DNA from: Erigeron canadensis
Lineage: Eukaryota; Streptophyta; Magnoliopsida; Asterales; Asteraceae
Assembly (NCBI RefSeq): GCF_010389155.1
Contig: NC_057768.1
Span: forward strand, 44,929,633-44,993,632
Reading direction: 5' to 3'
DNA length: 64,000 nt
Shown here piece after piece: positions 35,641-47,865 of this stretch. Made by a program: the position numbers and the translations under genes. The notes under the pieces are model-generated. The model had not been told where the DNA came from, made no database searches, and worked only from the letters and a program-made list of their open reading frames with translations. Numbering within the stretch: the first letter of the stretch is position 1; each line of letters opens with the position of its first letter.

Positions 35641-36476
35641 TTTTTTTTAGGTAAAAATACACACAAGATTGATTTGGTTTAATAATTGCATAATTAAACA
35701 ACGCGTAAAAGACATAAATAGTTATATATAAAATTTGTTTGAAAAATGTATCTGAAGTTTACACAACTTATTTTGATAGATTTATTGTCATTGTTGTAGT
35801 GTTATTGTACTAATATTGTTTGAAAAACTTGTTGAAATTATGGTGTAATCATAGGGTATAAACTTATAAACTTTTCAAACTCAAGTTAACCAAAACCACA
35901 AGTGGTTAAAAAACGACTAAAATCGAACAAAAAAATACCAAAACCGAAAACACCAAAGCCCAATGGTGTTAAAAAAAAAACCTATAATACACATGTGGCA
36001 TGAGTAGAGATCCCCTCAAATTACTTGAAAGGTAAAATTGAAATAATTTTAATCTTTAAACTAAAATTAACAGTAAAAATTAAAAAATGACAATTTAATT
36101 TTGACCGTTAGTTTTAATTAAAAAAATATAACCTTTTAAGTTTACCCCGAGTTAACTTGTGAGAATCCGACAATACTTATTGCATTTTCATTTCCTGTCT
36201 AGAAACCAAAGTCATTTTATTTTTGAAAGGTAATTTTATAGGGTTACAATTGCTAAATTAGAACACTTCATAATTTGGGCTTTTTGGGGATTTTAGACAG
36301 AAAAATTAGTAAAACAAATAGAAGTTGTAGTAGTACCGTACAATTGAGAGAAGCATGTCCGAAATCCAGTCGGAAAATAAAATGATACGGCGTATATCTA
36401 TCGGCAGTAAAAATCGGAAAAAGCTTTGTGATACATATAAATACTTTGATCCGCTGCGGATGGTTCGATCACCGCC

Positions 36477-39385
36477 ATGGCCTCCTCTCTCAACTATCAT
36501 CTGACCAATCTCTCTCTTTCCTCTGACCCAGGTTTACATACATACATATCTCTATATCTGTATCTATATTTTATATCAATTTGTCTATGCCCAGTTCTTT
36601 TTTTTTTAATCCGAATTATTATTTTATTTTATATTTCTTGTACTAACTAATGTATTCAGTCAGGGTTATTAGATTTGTTTTCTTAGTCCTTTAATTTACT
36701 AATTTTCTTACTTATATTAGTACTAATTAATTAATTGATTATGTTATTGTTTCGTAGTTAAGTGGTTATTTAGGTTTTAACACCAAATTAGGGCTTTTAT
36801 GTGGGGTTTGACTTGTAGTCAAACAGCTATTTGGGAAATCAGTTTTGTTAATTACTATCATCATATAGATAGTAAGATAGATGTTGACAGTATCATTGTT
36901 GTTTAAAAGTTTCAATATTTTTCTTAATTTGGCAAAATAAATTTACTAGCTTTTTTGGCCATTGCTTTCAGTTAATGCATTTGTATCAAATTTTGTACAA
37001 CAATGTTAAAAAATTTAATGTGTTCCCGAACTTTTAATCGAGTTTTCGGGATTGGTAGATACAAAAAGTTCGTGTGCAAGTATCAAGTGATGGTAATTTA
37101 TTTCAGGTGGGGAAACACTACCTATTCACATTGTTACTCATGCAAGCCAACTTCCACCTGAATTTTTGCACCCATCTCCTGATAAAAAGCTGGTGATCGG
37201 GTTTGACTGTGAGGGCGTTGACCTTTGTCGCAATGGAACTTTGTGTATCATGCAGGTAATTTTTTTGGCAATAGCTAGACTTGGTTATACCTTATTAAAT
37301 GTTCAAATTTTATACTTTGTACGAGTTCATTAGGTCCCATTTATTTTTTCTTTGCCTATACAAGTGCTTTTGGGCCGTGTTATATTATCATGAAACTATG
37401 GCTGATTGGAATATGGTTTTATGGTATTCACAGTTAGCGTTTCCAGATGCTATATATTTGGTTGATGCAATTGAGGGTGGAAAAACACTTGTGGAAGCCT
37501 GTAAGCCTGCACTTGAATCTAGTTACATCACTAAAGTAATTCATGATTGCAAACGAGATAGTGAGGTGTTTTATTGATTTAAGTTGCTTATGCCCATTTT
37601 CACTCTTTTGAATAATTTGTTTATATAACATTCTCTGTTAACTTTTTATCTTGAAGGCATTGTATTTTCAGTTCAACATCAAGTTGCACAACGTGTTTGA
37701 TACACAGGTGAGTGTCCCTGTATGTATTGATATCATTTGGCCCTGATGATGTGTTCATATCATCCAGCTGTATTGTGCTGACTGACCAATTTATGTGACA
37801 TAGATTGCTTACAGTTTGATTGAGGAGCAAGGAGCAGCGAGGAAAGTTCCAGATGACTACATATCATTTGTTGGTCTACTTGCTGATCCACGTTACTGCG
37901 GTACTTGTATTTTGCCATTTATCGTTTTTTTGTTTCCAGCATCTTACCTTTTGGATGCAAGCGTCCTTTTTATTCTCATTGTGAAATTTTTATACGGTGA
38001 TTATATCTTATATTCTCATATTGAGATTTTGAAAATAGGTATCCCTTATCTTGAGAAGGAGGAAGTGCGGGTTCTTCTCAGGCAGGTTCGTCATATATGT
38101 GACTTATGACAACTTTTTGTGTTACTATAAATCATGCATATGCAACTCTCATCATTTTAGTATCTTAACGTTATGTGGAATGTGACAGGACCCAAACTTC
38201 TGGAACTATAGACCATTATCTGAACTAATGGTGCGTGCAGCTACAGACGATGTCCGGTTTCTTTTGTATATATATAACAAAATGGTGGTGAAGCTGAACC
38301 AAAAATCCTCGTGGTATCTTGCTGTTCGTGGTGCACTCTATTGTCGTTGTTTCTGCATTACTGATAACAATTATGCAGATTGGCCACCTCTCCCTCCAAT
38401 GCCAGGTTTGTTCCATTTTACTTATTGTGGTTCATGCTCTTACTTTTTGTGTTATGTTCGCATATTCCCTACTATTAAATGTTTTAACTAAATGTTTTAT
38501 TTGCAGATAACATTGTGACGGATAATAACTCTCCAGAGGAAGAAATCCTGTCAGTTGTTGATGTTCCACCAGGCAAGATGGGACGTGTTATTGGAAGAAA
38601 AGGAGCTTCCATTTTGGCTATTAAGGAATCTTGCGAGTAATTCTCGTTTTTTTTTTCTTCTTTTGAAATCTGCATTATTACTTATACTTTTCTAATTGAT
38701 GGGTTTATTGTACCTACAGTGCTGAAATATTCATGGGAGGTGCCAAGGGACCACCAGACAAGGTTAGTCAACACCTTCTTTATCTTTCCTGCTCTCCTTT
38801 ATTAGTTGATACGACTGCATCACATCTAAGATCTTCAAAACCTTGTGTTTTTAGTTCTTCATATGAAATTTAAGTAAAAAATTTTAAGCTATTTTTGTTT
38901 TTCTACTTCCATTTTATTATGAAGGTAAAAGGAATGTACTTGTTTAAAAGCAGAATTAACTATGCCAATGCCAATCCTTGTACTTGTCATTAACATGGAT
39001 GAGATTTAGTATTTCGGTTTTATCATCAATCTAATTTAATGAGAAAAGCCATCAAACATTTATTGCACAATTGACCTAGAATGCATGTATGACAGAACAC
39101 GTGGAAGCACCTAGAGTGCACGCTTTTTAAGTAACATATTGATGTCTGACATGGAGCCAAATCCAGTGCAACTCTAGTATCTTGAACAATTTTAACTACC
39201 AGATGGCATATTCTGATTTCTCAAACTCAATATGTTATGTTCTTTTCTGAAATATATACAATGATGTGGCCAGAAGCTAATAATATACCTACAATGATAT
39301 GTAGGTTTTTGTAATCGGACCCGTGAAGCAAGTTAGGAAAGCTGAAGCCATATTAAGGGGAAGGATGATGGATGGCTGTTACTGA
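36477..39385 (+). CDS. 3'-5' exonuclease-like and KH domain protein
   Basis: Ten exons (36477-36531, 37107-37255, 37434-37565, 37657-37707, 37804-37900, 38039-38085, 38189-38405, 38507-38636, 38720-38762, 39305-39385) sum to 1002 bases and 333 aa with no frame conflict. Residues ~45-215 form a DEDD exonuclease fold: Exo I GFDCEGVD (Asp52, Glu54), Exo II HNVFD (Asp127), Exo III VRAATDD (Asp197). The histidine or tyrosine expected four residues before the last aspartate is Arg193. A KH RNA-binding domain follows (263-333, GRKG loop 279-282). The architecture matches Arabidopsis At2g25910-type proteins and resembles animal EXD1/Egalitarian nuclease domains. RNA binding is likely; nuclease activity is uncertain. 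Confidence 0.88.
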
Positions 39386-39389
39386 AATG

Positions 39390-40940
39390 CACATGTTTTG
39401 TATTACTTACCATTTCTATGACATACTGTGTAATAAGCCGGCTACCTAAGTTTTTTAATCGGGAATGTGGGATGTTTGCCAGATATTGTTCGGGTTCCTT
39501 GCATGTTGGATTGCTATGAAAATAGTTCTGTGCATCAACACATAGATTGCTTGTATTGTGATTTGTTCGTAGCCCAAACATATTATTCTCTTTAATCAAT
39601 CTAAAGCTTTATAGGTTGGGGTGGATTGAAATGAACTGGCCACAGTTCACCTCCTTTTTTTTTTCTTTATATTATAAATGATAATGTGACAATATAAAAA
39701 TGAATGATTTAATTCTTGAAATTTTAACTCTTTGGTGTACAAGAATAGCAGTACCCACTTCCCCTGCAAGGTGAGATGAGATGTGGACAGAGACATTTCT
39801 ACCTTAGGCCGTTTTCGGTTTTTGTTATCTTAATTTTGGGTTTTGTCAAAAACAACCTTCAGCCTTGTTAAGGTGCACTAGACTTTTGACTTCATGCACG
39901 TAGTCTTTTATCTTTTAAAGTTTGTTTTGACTTGTGGATTTCGAAAATCTTAAAAAGTAGAAAAGGCATCTTCATATAAAATTAGCGATGATCTGTTTTT
40001 CTTTTTTCTTCTTTTTTTTTTTGAAATAAACATCAGATATCCTTAAAAGGCTATAAAGTATAAATTGTTAAATCTCTATCTCTATACTAAATAAAAGACA
40101 ATTGTCTTTCAAAAATATTTTTAGAAAAATTGTGATGTGGTATGCCTATATTTTTTCTTAAAAAGTCTTTATTTTAATTATGATATCATAAATAATTTAC
40201 ATTAATTTTAATTAAAAATAGCTCACTAAATACTTATTTAAAGTTCTTAATCTTTTATTACAAACAAAGAAATATTTTTTATAATTATATGTTATTCAAT
40301 TCATCAACTCCATATCGATTTATAATATATTAATAACAAAAATTACATGCATATTTTATAGTTTTATAATTTTAATTAAAACGCCCGGTTTGAACCCGGG
40401 TAAATTCGCTAGTTAAACATTAAACTATGAGAGGTGAAATTATTTAAAATTATAAAGTTGAAAAGTGTTTTTCTATTTTTTTCTTTCAGGCTGCCTTTTT
40501 CCTAAGGTTTTTTTTTTTTTTTTTTTGTTTGTCATGGCGTGTATATTCAAGTTCAAAACTAAACGTCACATTGAGTTATATTATATGCTACCAATTCTAC
40601 AGAACAGTCGGAATGTGCAAAGACATGCGAGTACTAAATTACTAACCACAATTACATTCCAATCGTTTTTTAGTATGTGAGATCTTTGCAGCAACTCATA
40701 ATTAATGTTCAACATACCACGCCAACAAATTATTATATGTAGAAACAGAAAAGAAGAATATGTAACAAGTCTGTTTGACAGTAATCTGTACGTACTTCAC
40801 GAGCTTGAACGTTATCCAACTGGAAGTCGAAACTGCAAGCCATATTTCAACAAACCACATATAAGTAAAAGTTTGAAAATCAAGTTACACAGCTCGGACT
40901 TCAAACAAGTTACTACAATAATCCCGGACAAGGAAACTGA
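39390..40940. other. Gene-free stretch between the KH exonuclease and VPS32 genes
   Basis: The two genes converge here, so both 3' UTRs lie in it. A Helitron-like element occupies 40079-40412. Long T runs (about 40009-40022 and 40507-40526) are present. No gene is supported. Confidence 0.55.
40079..40412 (+). mobile_element. Non-autonomous Helitron-like element
   Basis: It starts TCTCTATACTAAATAAAAGA after an A and ends CTAG before a T. A CCCGG...CCGGG hairpin lies at about 40384-40400, ten bases before the end. The start resembles that of the element at 28651, so both may belong to one family. Confidence 0.72.
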
Positions 40941-40945
40941 CCTGT

Positions 40946-42580
40946 TTATATTGCCAGTTCTGCCTGCAATGCAGCAATTTCATCTTCGTCAGGTGAGGTC
41001 TGTCGACGTGCTGGCTGTTTGCCAGCTGGTGCATGAAATGCACTTTCATGGGCCTTAGTGGCAGGCTGGAGAAGTTTATCCTCCAGCTCCAGTCCTTGTA
41101 ATTCTTCAAGTTCAGCCTCCAATTCATCCTGCATTTATTCAAAATCGTTACTCAACAGATTCAAAATCAAGTAACAAAACACGTTCTTTTATGTTACCCG
41201 CCCTCTCTTGTAAAATAATACCATCTAGTTTGAATACAGAACTCAGTATATTTTGCTTTTGAAGTCGAACAAAAACGATTTGCCCAAGTATTACAAGAAA
41301 TTGGAGACAATACCTCATCAAAGTCAGCGGCTGTACCAAGAGGTGTTGCCAATGCTTCCTGGATTTGTTTCATGCTCTCGGTTTGCTCATTGATTTCGTC
41401 CATTGTTTTGTCAACATCAACAATTTTCCTGCATCAATCATATAACACCACAGTCAAACATATTTCATATCTGGATTTAGTCTCATAATAGCATATTATA
41501 AAATTTTCTTTAATCTGCCAGAGTTTTTCCTGACAAAAAGCAAAACAGATTTAGGAGTTGCTTACACTTCCTTCTGCATTGCCTTCATTGCTTGAGCTCC
41601 TGTTCTTAAAGCAACCACCGTATCAGTGGTAGCTTTAGAACCCTCTATCATTATCATCTGGTTCATTACCAAGGAATTGTTAGTACTTATAAGTGCGCAT
41701 TATCATTTTAGTTATATATAAAATGCAAAAGGTTTTGGCCAGAGGCATCTATCATTGAAGAGTACTCACCTGATCATGAATCCGCAACTGAAAATTTCCA
41801 AGCTGTTCTAATTGATTTTCATAAGCTTTCTTTCGTGTTAGACATCTTTTTGCCGCTGAATGATTTCACAAAGATTAGAGAAGGAAACAACGTTAAGTGC
41901 ATTAGGCTTGTTATGTTAGTTCTCCACGAAATGTTCATTGAAAATATATTTATCCATGTACGTACAATGACTTGAATCCATACCTCTTTTGTTATTTGCT
42001 TTAACATAATCCTTTGCTTTCTGAAGCTCTAGAGCAACTTTCTTTAAAAGTGCATTCTCTTTCTTCTCTAGCTCCACAAGTGTCTGCCGCACAAAACGTT
42101 ACATTAAATTATACAGGTAAAGTAACCAAAATGTAGCAGCAGCATGATTCATCCGGAGTACTTTGAGGAAAACAAAGAAAGAGCAAGCACCGCCAAACCC
42201 ATGGTTTTTGCCAGCATGAGGAAATATACAATAAACCATGTTTGACCAGGCTAGCCCGGTGCGACCAGAGCACAAACAAAATTTGACACAGATTAACTCA
42301 TACAATTCTTCAGAACATAAATCTCAAGTGTTATACACTTTGATTTTTTTTCTATATGGAAAGGGCCTACTTCGCATCTAATTATGACATAAGCCCACAC
42401 AGGGGATTGAAGGCCATTTAAAATAGAAAAAAATATAGGTTTCATGAGAAAGTCAGAATATTAGAACATGAAAAATATACAAAAAATATGTATGTATACC
42501 TCGTTTAACTTTTCTATAGTTGCAAGTGTATGTGCTTCTTTTCTCGAGGGTTTGTTTTTGCCAAACAATTTACCAAACAT
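40946..42580 (-). CDS. VPS32: ESCRT-III subunit SNF7/VPS32 (CHMP4 type)
   Basis: The - strand exons are 42580-42500, 42083-41984, 41855-41770, 41657-41566, 41428-41314 and 41128-40946, giving 218 aa, the normal plant SNF7 size. The protein starts MFGKLFGKNKPS, with the basic N-terminus and helices of the SNF7 core (EKKENALLKKVALELQKAK, TGAQAMKAMQKE, VDKTMDEINEQTE). It ends with an acidic tail and a C-terminal helix (DEDEIAALQAELAI) of the MIT-interacting type that recruits VPS4/SKD1. It polymerises on endosomal membranes to form multivesicular bodies. A leader intron is likely (about 42604-42737). All parts look functional. Confidence 0.94.
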
Positions 42581-42759
42581 TCTCAAATTTGTTCTTCAAA
42601 TCCTATACTACTTGTCCCCTGATCAAAACCATATATTAAAACAAAATATCAAGATGAAAACTTCCGCAATCGTCGATAATCTATATATGTCTACATCATA
42701 GATCGAGTAAAGATATATAACATGGTTACGAACGTACCTGGTGATCAAAAAGCTATACT

Positions 42760-44850
42760 ATCGGTTTTCATGTCTTTTTTTTTTCTTTCTGTTGGATTTA
42801 TATGTATCATATATAATTAATGGAACTTCAAAAGGAGGTTTTGTAATACGATTAGGACTTTGGGAGGGAAGATAAAAATACAATAATGAGAACGCCGACT
42901 TTGATTAGCATTATTATTATTATTATTGTTGTTGTTGTTGTTGTTGTTGTTAATTAAATGTTATTTTTATTATTGTGTATATCTGATTAAAACGTATCCC
43001 TTTAAAACTCTAATGCATATGTTGTTATCATTTCCTGGATAAGTGACATAATATATCAACTCCTACATATTAGACTTCGAAAACTTTTGCCATATATTTT
43101 CAAATATATATTTGTCTAGATTAGATTAGAGATGTATAGTGCAACTACGGAGTGACTATATTTTATTTCATATTTAATAAATTTTTATTTACATAAAATC
43201 TTTTATGTGCTAATTATTATTCTCCATAATGGGCTAATTTGGAAATAGTACAAAAACATAGTTGGTAACCCATTGAGATCAATTACGTACGTAGTTGAAG
43301 ATATCAAATACAAGCATAACAATGTCACATTTGGGTTTAAAGAAACACGAAAATACATATGAAAAATGTTGGGTAGTTTACTCGGAGTTTACATCTATGC
43401 GTACTAGTGTTTCACTATTTATTATACTTACCAAAGAGTCATATAGCTCAGAAGAGTAAAATCGCTTGACGGAAAATTACTTTGAGGGTTGTATTTAACA
43501 AACATTACCTCAAAAATCTTCTTTTTTTTTCTTTTTTTCAAAAATCTTCTTTTTTTTTCTTTTTTTTCTATCTAAAATAAAATGGGGATGAAGATCCCCT
43601 GAGAGATAAAGTTAAATTTTACCGTTCAAGTTGGGCTAACTTAAGGAGATCTCTACCCTTAAAATAGTCATGACTGGAGAACAACTAGAGGTTATGTGAA
43701 TGAACCACAGAGACCAGAGTAAACTCATAACAAGGGGAAAAAAGAAACACAAGGACCAGAAGAGTCATCTAAAGAACCACAAGAGCCAACCCTAGGGCCG
43801 CTAATGTCAACACTAGGGCCATTTATATAGAATAAATATGATTAAAAAAATACTCGTATTTCTTTGGATGTTTGAAAGGCATGGAATAATAATTAAAATG
43901 AGCGTAAATGGGTCAGAATGCTCTTATCCATGTACTGTCTTTAGTGTGTAAAACTCGTGTCCAGTGACCCACTATTTTCACACATAAATCACAAAATATA
44001 GTTTATCCCCTTGCCTTTGACAAGGTTTAACCTTGTGTCTTGTAACCTTTCTCTGTGGATCTATGTTGTTATATGGTGGCGGTAAAGAGCAATTACAATT
44101 AAAATATACAATAAACAAATGGAAGTATCCATCTATCGATAAATGGAATAGAAGAAGAAATCCTGTTCAAGAAATCTCACAAAACAAAATGTAAACATAA
44201 ATTTGACTAGGATAAATCTTGACTTGTAAAACCGAGTGAAGATACATCATACATGTGACCTACTAATGATACAATGCAATCGGATCAAAAGCCTATTGAG
44301 TTATGACCTTTTCACCAACAAAACCCTTCACCATCACCGCTGGACACAACCCCTCTAAACTGTCGACGCATAGAACCCCTCCAAACAGCTGCCAAACACA
44401 TAAATTTGCATCGTCGTACAATTGTGGAAGACAAATAGACAAATTTATTCAAATTTATAGGAGACAAATCATCAAGGACACTATTGAAATGTCAAAGTAT
44501 AAAGGTAATTTCTCAATCAGGACGTGCTTAAGAATGTGAATTAAATCAGCTGTACAAAAAAAAAAGCCCAGATGTTTTAAATCAGGTATAATCGTAGCAG
44601 GATTCACTATACAAATGCGAATTAAGAATGTAAAATACTACATTGATTGGTTGAAATTATTTTGGTAAATGCTTGGTTTCTTAAAATTTCGATGATCTTT
44701 ACAACCTGATTAAAAGATCCCTCTGATTTAATACAAGATTCCATCATATTCAAAATAAGTCCAGTGTTATTGCTTAATTTAACTAATAGTTGCTAAGCAA
44801 CAACAAGGCAATGACATACAAAATCGATCTTCCAAATGCACAGCTAAACC
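42760..44850. other. Gene-free stretch between VPS32 and GATC
   Basis: AT-rich sequence. An (ATT)n(GTT)n microsatellite lies at about 42909-42953, and a T-rich tandem duplicate of about 28 bases (CAAAAATCTTC plus T runs) at about 43510-43567. No gene is supported; the 78-codon ORF at 44303-44539 is unremarkable. The right part is the 3' flank of GATC. Confidence 0.55.
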
Positions 44851-44856
44851 TTACTG

Positions 44857-46525
44857 TTACTCTTTGTTCAAGACTTTCGGAACTTTAATGTAAGGCTCCT
44901 CATAACTCGGGATAGCAGCTATTATGGCCTCCCTGTTGTTACCAATGGATTACATAGTTTAGAACAATAAACTACTATGTGATTTACAAACAATAAGAAT
45001 GGAAAGTTATGGTAACCTGTTGTCAAACGTTTCAGGACTATCCTCACGGAAACTTCCTGCTTCGGTATCTATAAAACCATAAACAATAACATTATTTCCA
45101 TCTTGAAAGGTAAGCATCCATGTTATAGAAGCAATAAAGCAGCATAAAAAGTATCGAAAGGGTTAGTAAGGTTGCATGTATAGTCCAAGCACCTGCGCGT
45201 ATTGCTGGTTCAATACTTTGAAGATCCACCTCTTGAAGTTGCCCAAACCTATTCAAAATGTCATGCCAGGTAATCTGAACTCATTAATCTTGAACTACCT
45301 AAAATTATCTAAGGGGAAATCTAATATGCGGCATATAAAAAAAATGCAGCAACAGAGGATTTTTTTTATATAAATTTTACAATCTAACCATTTTAATTGA
45401 TAAAGAAACGATATGCCCCCCTAATTTTCAACATAACTGCACCAAATATGGCTGCAGTCAATAGCAGCCAAGGATCTATACACAAAACAAACTAAGATAT
45501 AAATTGCTCTCAACGTCTAGATTTGAATGCTATACAAGATACACTTTTCTTCCCGAGCATTGGCAGAAGACTATCAGTTCTCATCATGATATTTTAAATG
45601 GGTTGACAAAAGTCCAAACTGAAACAATCTAACAGTGCGTTAAGTTTGTAAAATACTGTTACATATGTCATTGTGGTATACATTGAATTTTGAAAAAAAG
45701 TTTATAAAGCGATGAAACAACACGAAACACATAACGTCAAGCAAAACAGTTTTCATGTGGGTTAGTTGCTAATAGGACGGGGAATTGTGTGTAAAAGAAT
45801 TAACTATGTAAATATTATTTTGTCACTAATAAAAAGACAGGGTAACGACCCTCTTTCCGAAAAAAATGAAATGTCAAGCAAAACAAACATACAAAGAAAA
45901 GATCAATACCAGTCTACCACTTGCTGAATTTTGGGTGCAAAGTCTTCAGCCTATATGCAGCAAGAGAGACATCGAAATCAGTGTGATACATACTGGCTTT
46001 TTATGCATTAACATTACGTCCACAAGAATCCAACACTTTTTGACTAAATTCATTGTTTGGATGGCTTTTGTAACGTTCCATACAGATTCAACATCACTAA
46101 TTATCTAAAGCACCCATCATATGTAATCTTGACAATCAAAATGGAAATCGGTACACCGTACACGTATATCACGTGTGTTCATAATGAACTAAACCACACA
46201 TGGATACAATATAAACTTTCGTAAACTAGTTATGTGAAAATATCAATGAGACAAGGACGTTTAATTAACATTACACTAGCTATTTAACTGAATAATAGTA
46301 TATAGTGGGTACCTCTTGTGAAGTGAGAGAAATACGAGCAGTTTCTGCTAAACGGGCCACGTCAGGACGCTCCAAACTAGAATGAGCAGAGAAGTTGCGA
46401 GCAACCTTAAACTTCTTCTCGATATGCCTTACGCATTGATGAAATCCAGATTTTGGAATGTGATTGAGCAGAATACGTTCAGATAAAATAGCTGGTGCTA
46501 GTACAAGTAATGCTCTGCTTGCCAT
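44857..46525 (-). CDS. GATC: Glutamyl-tRNA(Gln) amidotransferase subunit C, organellar
   Basis: The - strand exons are 46525-46313, 45950-45910, 45248-45193, 45068-45017 and 44932-44857, giving 145 aa. GatC holds GatA and GatB together in the GatCAB complex, which converts Glu-tRNA(Gln) to Gln-tRNA(Gln) in chloroplasts and mitochondria. The N-terminal ~48 residues are basic and Ser/Arg-rich with few acids, as expected for an organelle targeting peptide. The GatC core follows: [60 protein letters not shown] and the end [18 protein letters not shown] leader intron is likely (acceptor just before the start at about 46541, donor near 47467). Confidence 0.93.
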
Positions 46526-46714
46526 ATTTCTTTACAATCTGAAAGAAACTTCCAGAACATACATCAACACACACCAAACTTCTTAAACTGTACAACTATG
46601 AAGCTAGTCATATCAGGGAAATAAAAAAAGTTTAAGATTATTATCAAAATAGAACCCCGAAAATGCTAACTTGAACATAACATAAATAACAGGGGATGGT
46701 TTTTGAGCAAGTAG

Positions 46715-46900
46715 GGGTGTACACAGTCCGGTTAAGCCCGTTTTTGATGAAAAGTCTAACAAATTTGGCAATTTGAAGAAACTCCAAGAAAACCAGCAAT
46801 ACGGTTTCTAGTTCAAACCAGTTTTTGACGAAAACTACAATAAAACTGGCAATACGGTTTCTAACCCAAACCAAACAAGATCACCTGGTTTGTTATAATC
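46715..46900. repeat. Short repeat of CGGTTT/AAACCAG words in the GATC leader intron
   Basis: The segment starts TAGGGGTGTACACAGTCCGG and repeats GGCAATACGGTTTCTA (about 46797 and 46850). It resembles the inside of hAT-like MITEs, but I cannot find a matching right end. Confidence 0.35.
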
Positions 46901-47539
46901 CGATCAGTCATTTATTGAGATTTACATCTGACAAAAGGGTCAATGTGCCCTATAAGCAACTATGAGCGAGCGTAGTATAAGTGATCAAACAGGCTGGCTA
47001 CTATCTAATATTCGGACGGAACTTACCTCCAGTATACTATGGGTTACACTACAACGCTTTAAATAAATATAACGATTAATGCAATATTGTCAGACCTCTT
47101 TTTGGATGTAAAAACAAACATATATTGTGCTCAAGGGGTCTTTACGCCGCATGAATTCACCGGCCTAGCTAATTAATTTACCTAAATTGCTAAACAGTTG
47201 TAATAACATGCAATATCTGTATGAAGTTTGAGCATACAGACTGACTATATGAGAATGCCCGCCCTAGTTGAAGATTTGCCTAAGTATAATAAAATCGATT
47301 TGCAGAGAATATATCCACCAACAAACAAAAAACATAAATAAAAATGAAACAAAAAACTGTCTCTATTTAATGCCAAGATATAGAATAAAATGAAAAAAGT
47401 AGCAAAAATAGAAGAAAACCTACCTAGCTTTTGATACAACAATATCATACTAATTAATTATAGATACCTGCAATTGGGGATAGTGATTACCAAAGGAATA
47501 TAATTTGTGTAGAGATGATGCTGACGTCGTTCGGAAGAT

Positions 47540-47865
47540 ATAAGCTAAGCTGAGAATTATTCTATTCCATGCTATACTATTTGGGCAATTTCGACCCGGA
47601 CCCGGATGGGTTTTTCTTTCGGGCATATCAGCATATGTGTAGTATATCCACGTGTGAAGTTTTTTGTAAAAATATTAAATAAAGAAATTAAGTTCAAATG
47701 ACGCTCCTCCAATAATAAATCTGACCGTTGCATATAGAAAGAGAAACCGGATCTTCTTCTTCATTTTTTCATTGTATTTTTATTCAAACAAAAAATTGTT
47801 GTGCATTATTATTTCCATTCGATTCTGCCTTTCCATCGCTCTTTCTAAAATATCTCTCTCTTCTC
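47540..47865. promoter_or_regulatory. Shared divergent promoter of GATC and the Aurora kinase gene, with MSA-like element
   Basis: The two genes face away from each other with about 330 bases between the inferred GATC leader and the kinase start codon. On the - strand at 47732-47722 lies TGCAACGGTCA, one base off the M-phase-specific activator consensus YCYAACGGYYA bound by three-repeat MYB factors. It lies about 140 bases before the kinase ATG, which fits mitotic expression. Confidence 0.5.

Larger units (their letters stand above)
31900..36470. other. Gene-free stretch after the epoxide hydrolase
   Basis: Apart from the repeats listed separately, I see AT-rich sequence only. The 90-codon ORF at 34767-35039 has no family features. 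Sequence at about 35190-35345 and 35860-35975 (AAACCGAACCGAAC-type words) looks like one hAT-like element split by the SINE at 35424-35640. Confidence 0.5.

Noticed and set aside
40384..40400. GTTTGAACCCGGG resembling a tRNA T-arm
   Set aside because: No acceptor stem or anticodon arm around it; it is the 3' hairpin of a Helitron-like element.
40705..41058. 117-codon + strand ORF
   Set aside because: Antisense shadow overlapping the last exon of VPS32; no own features.
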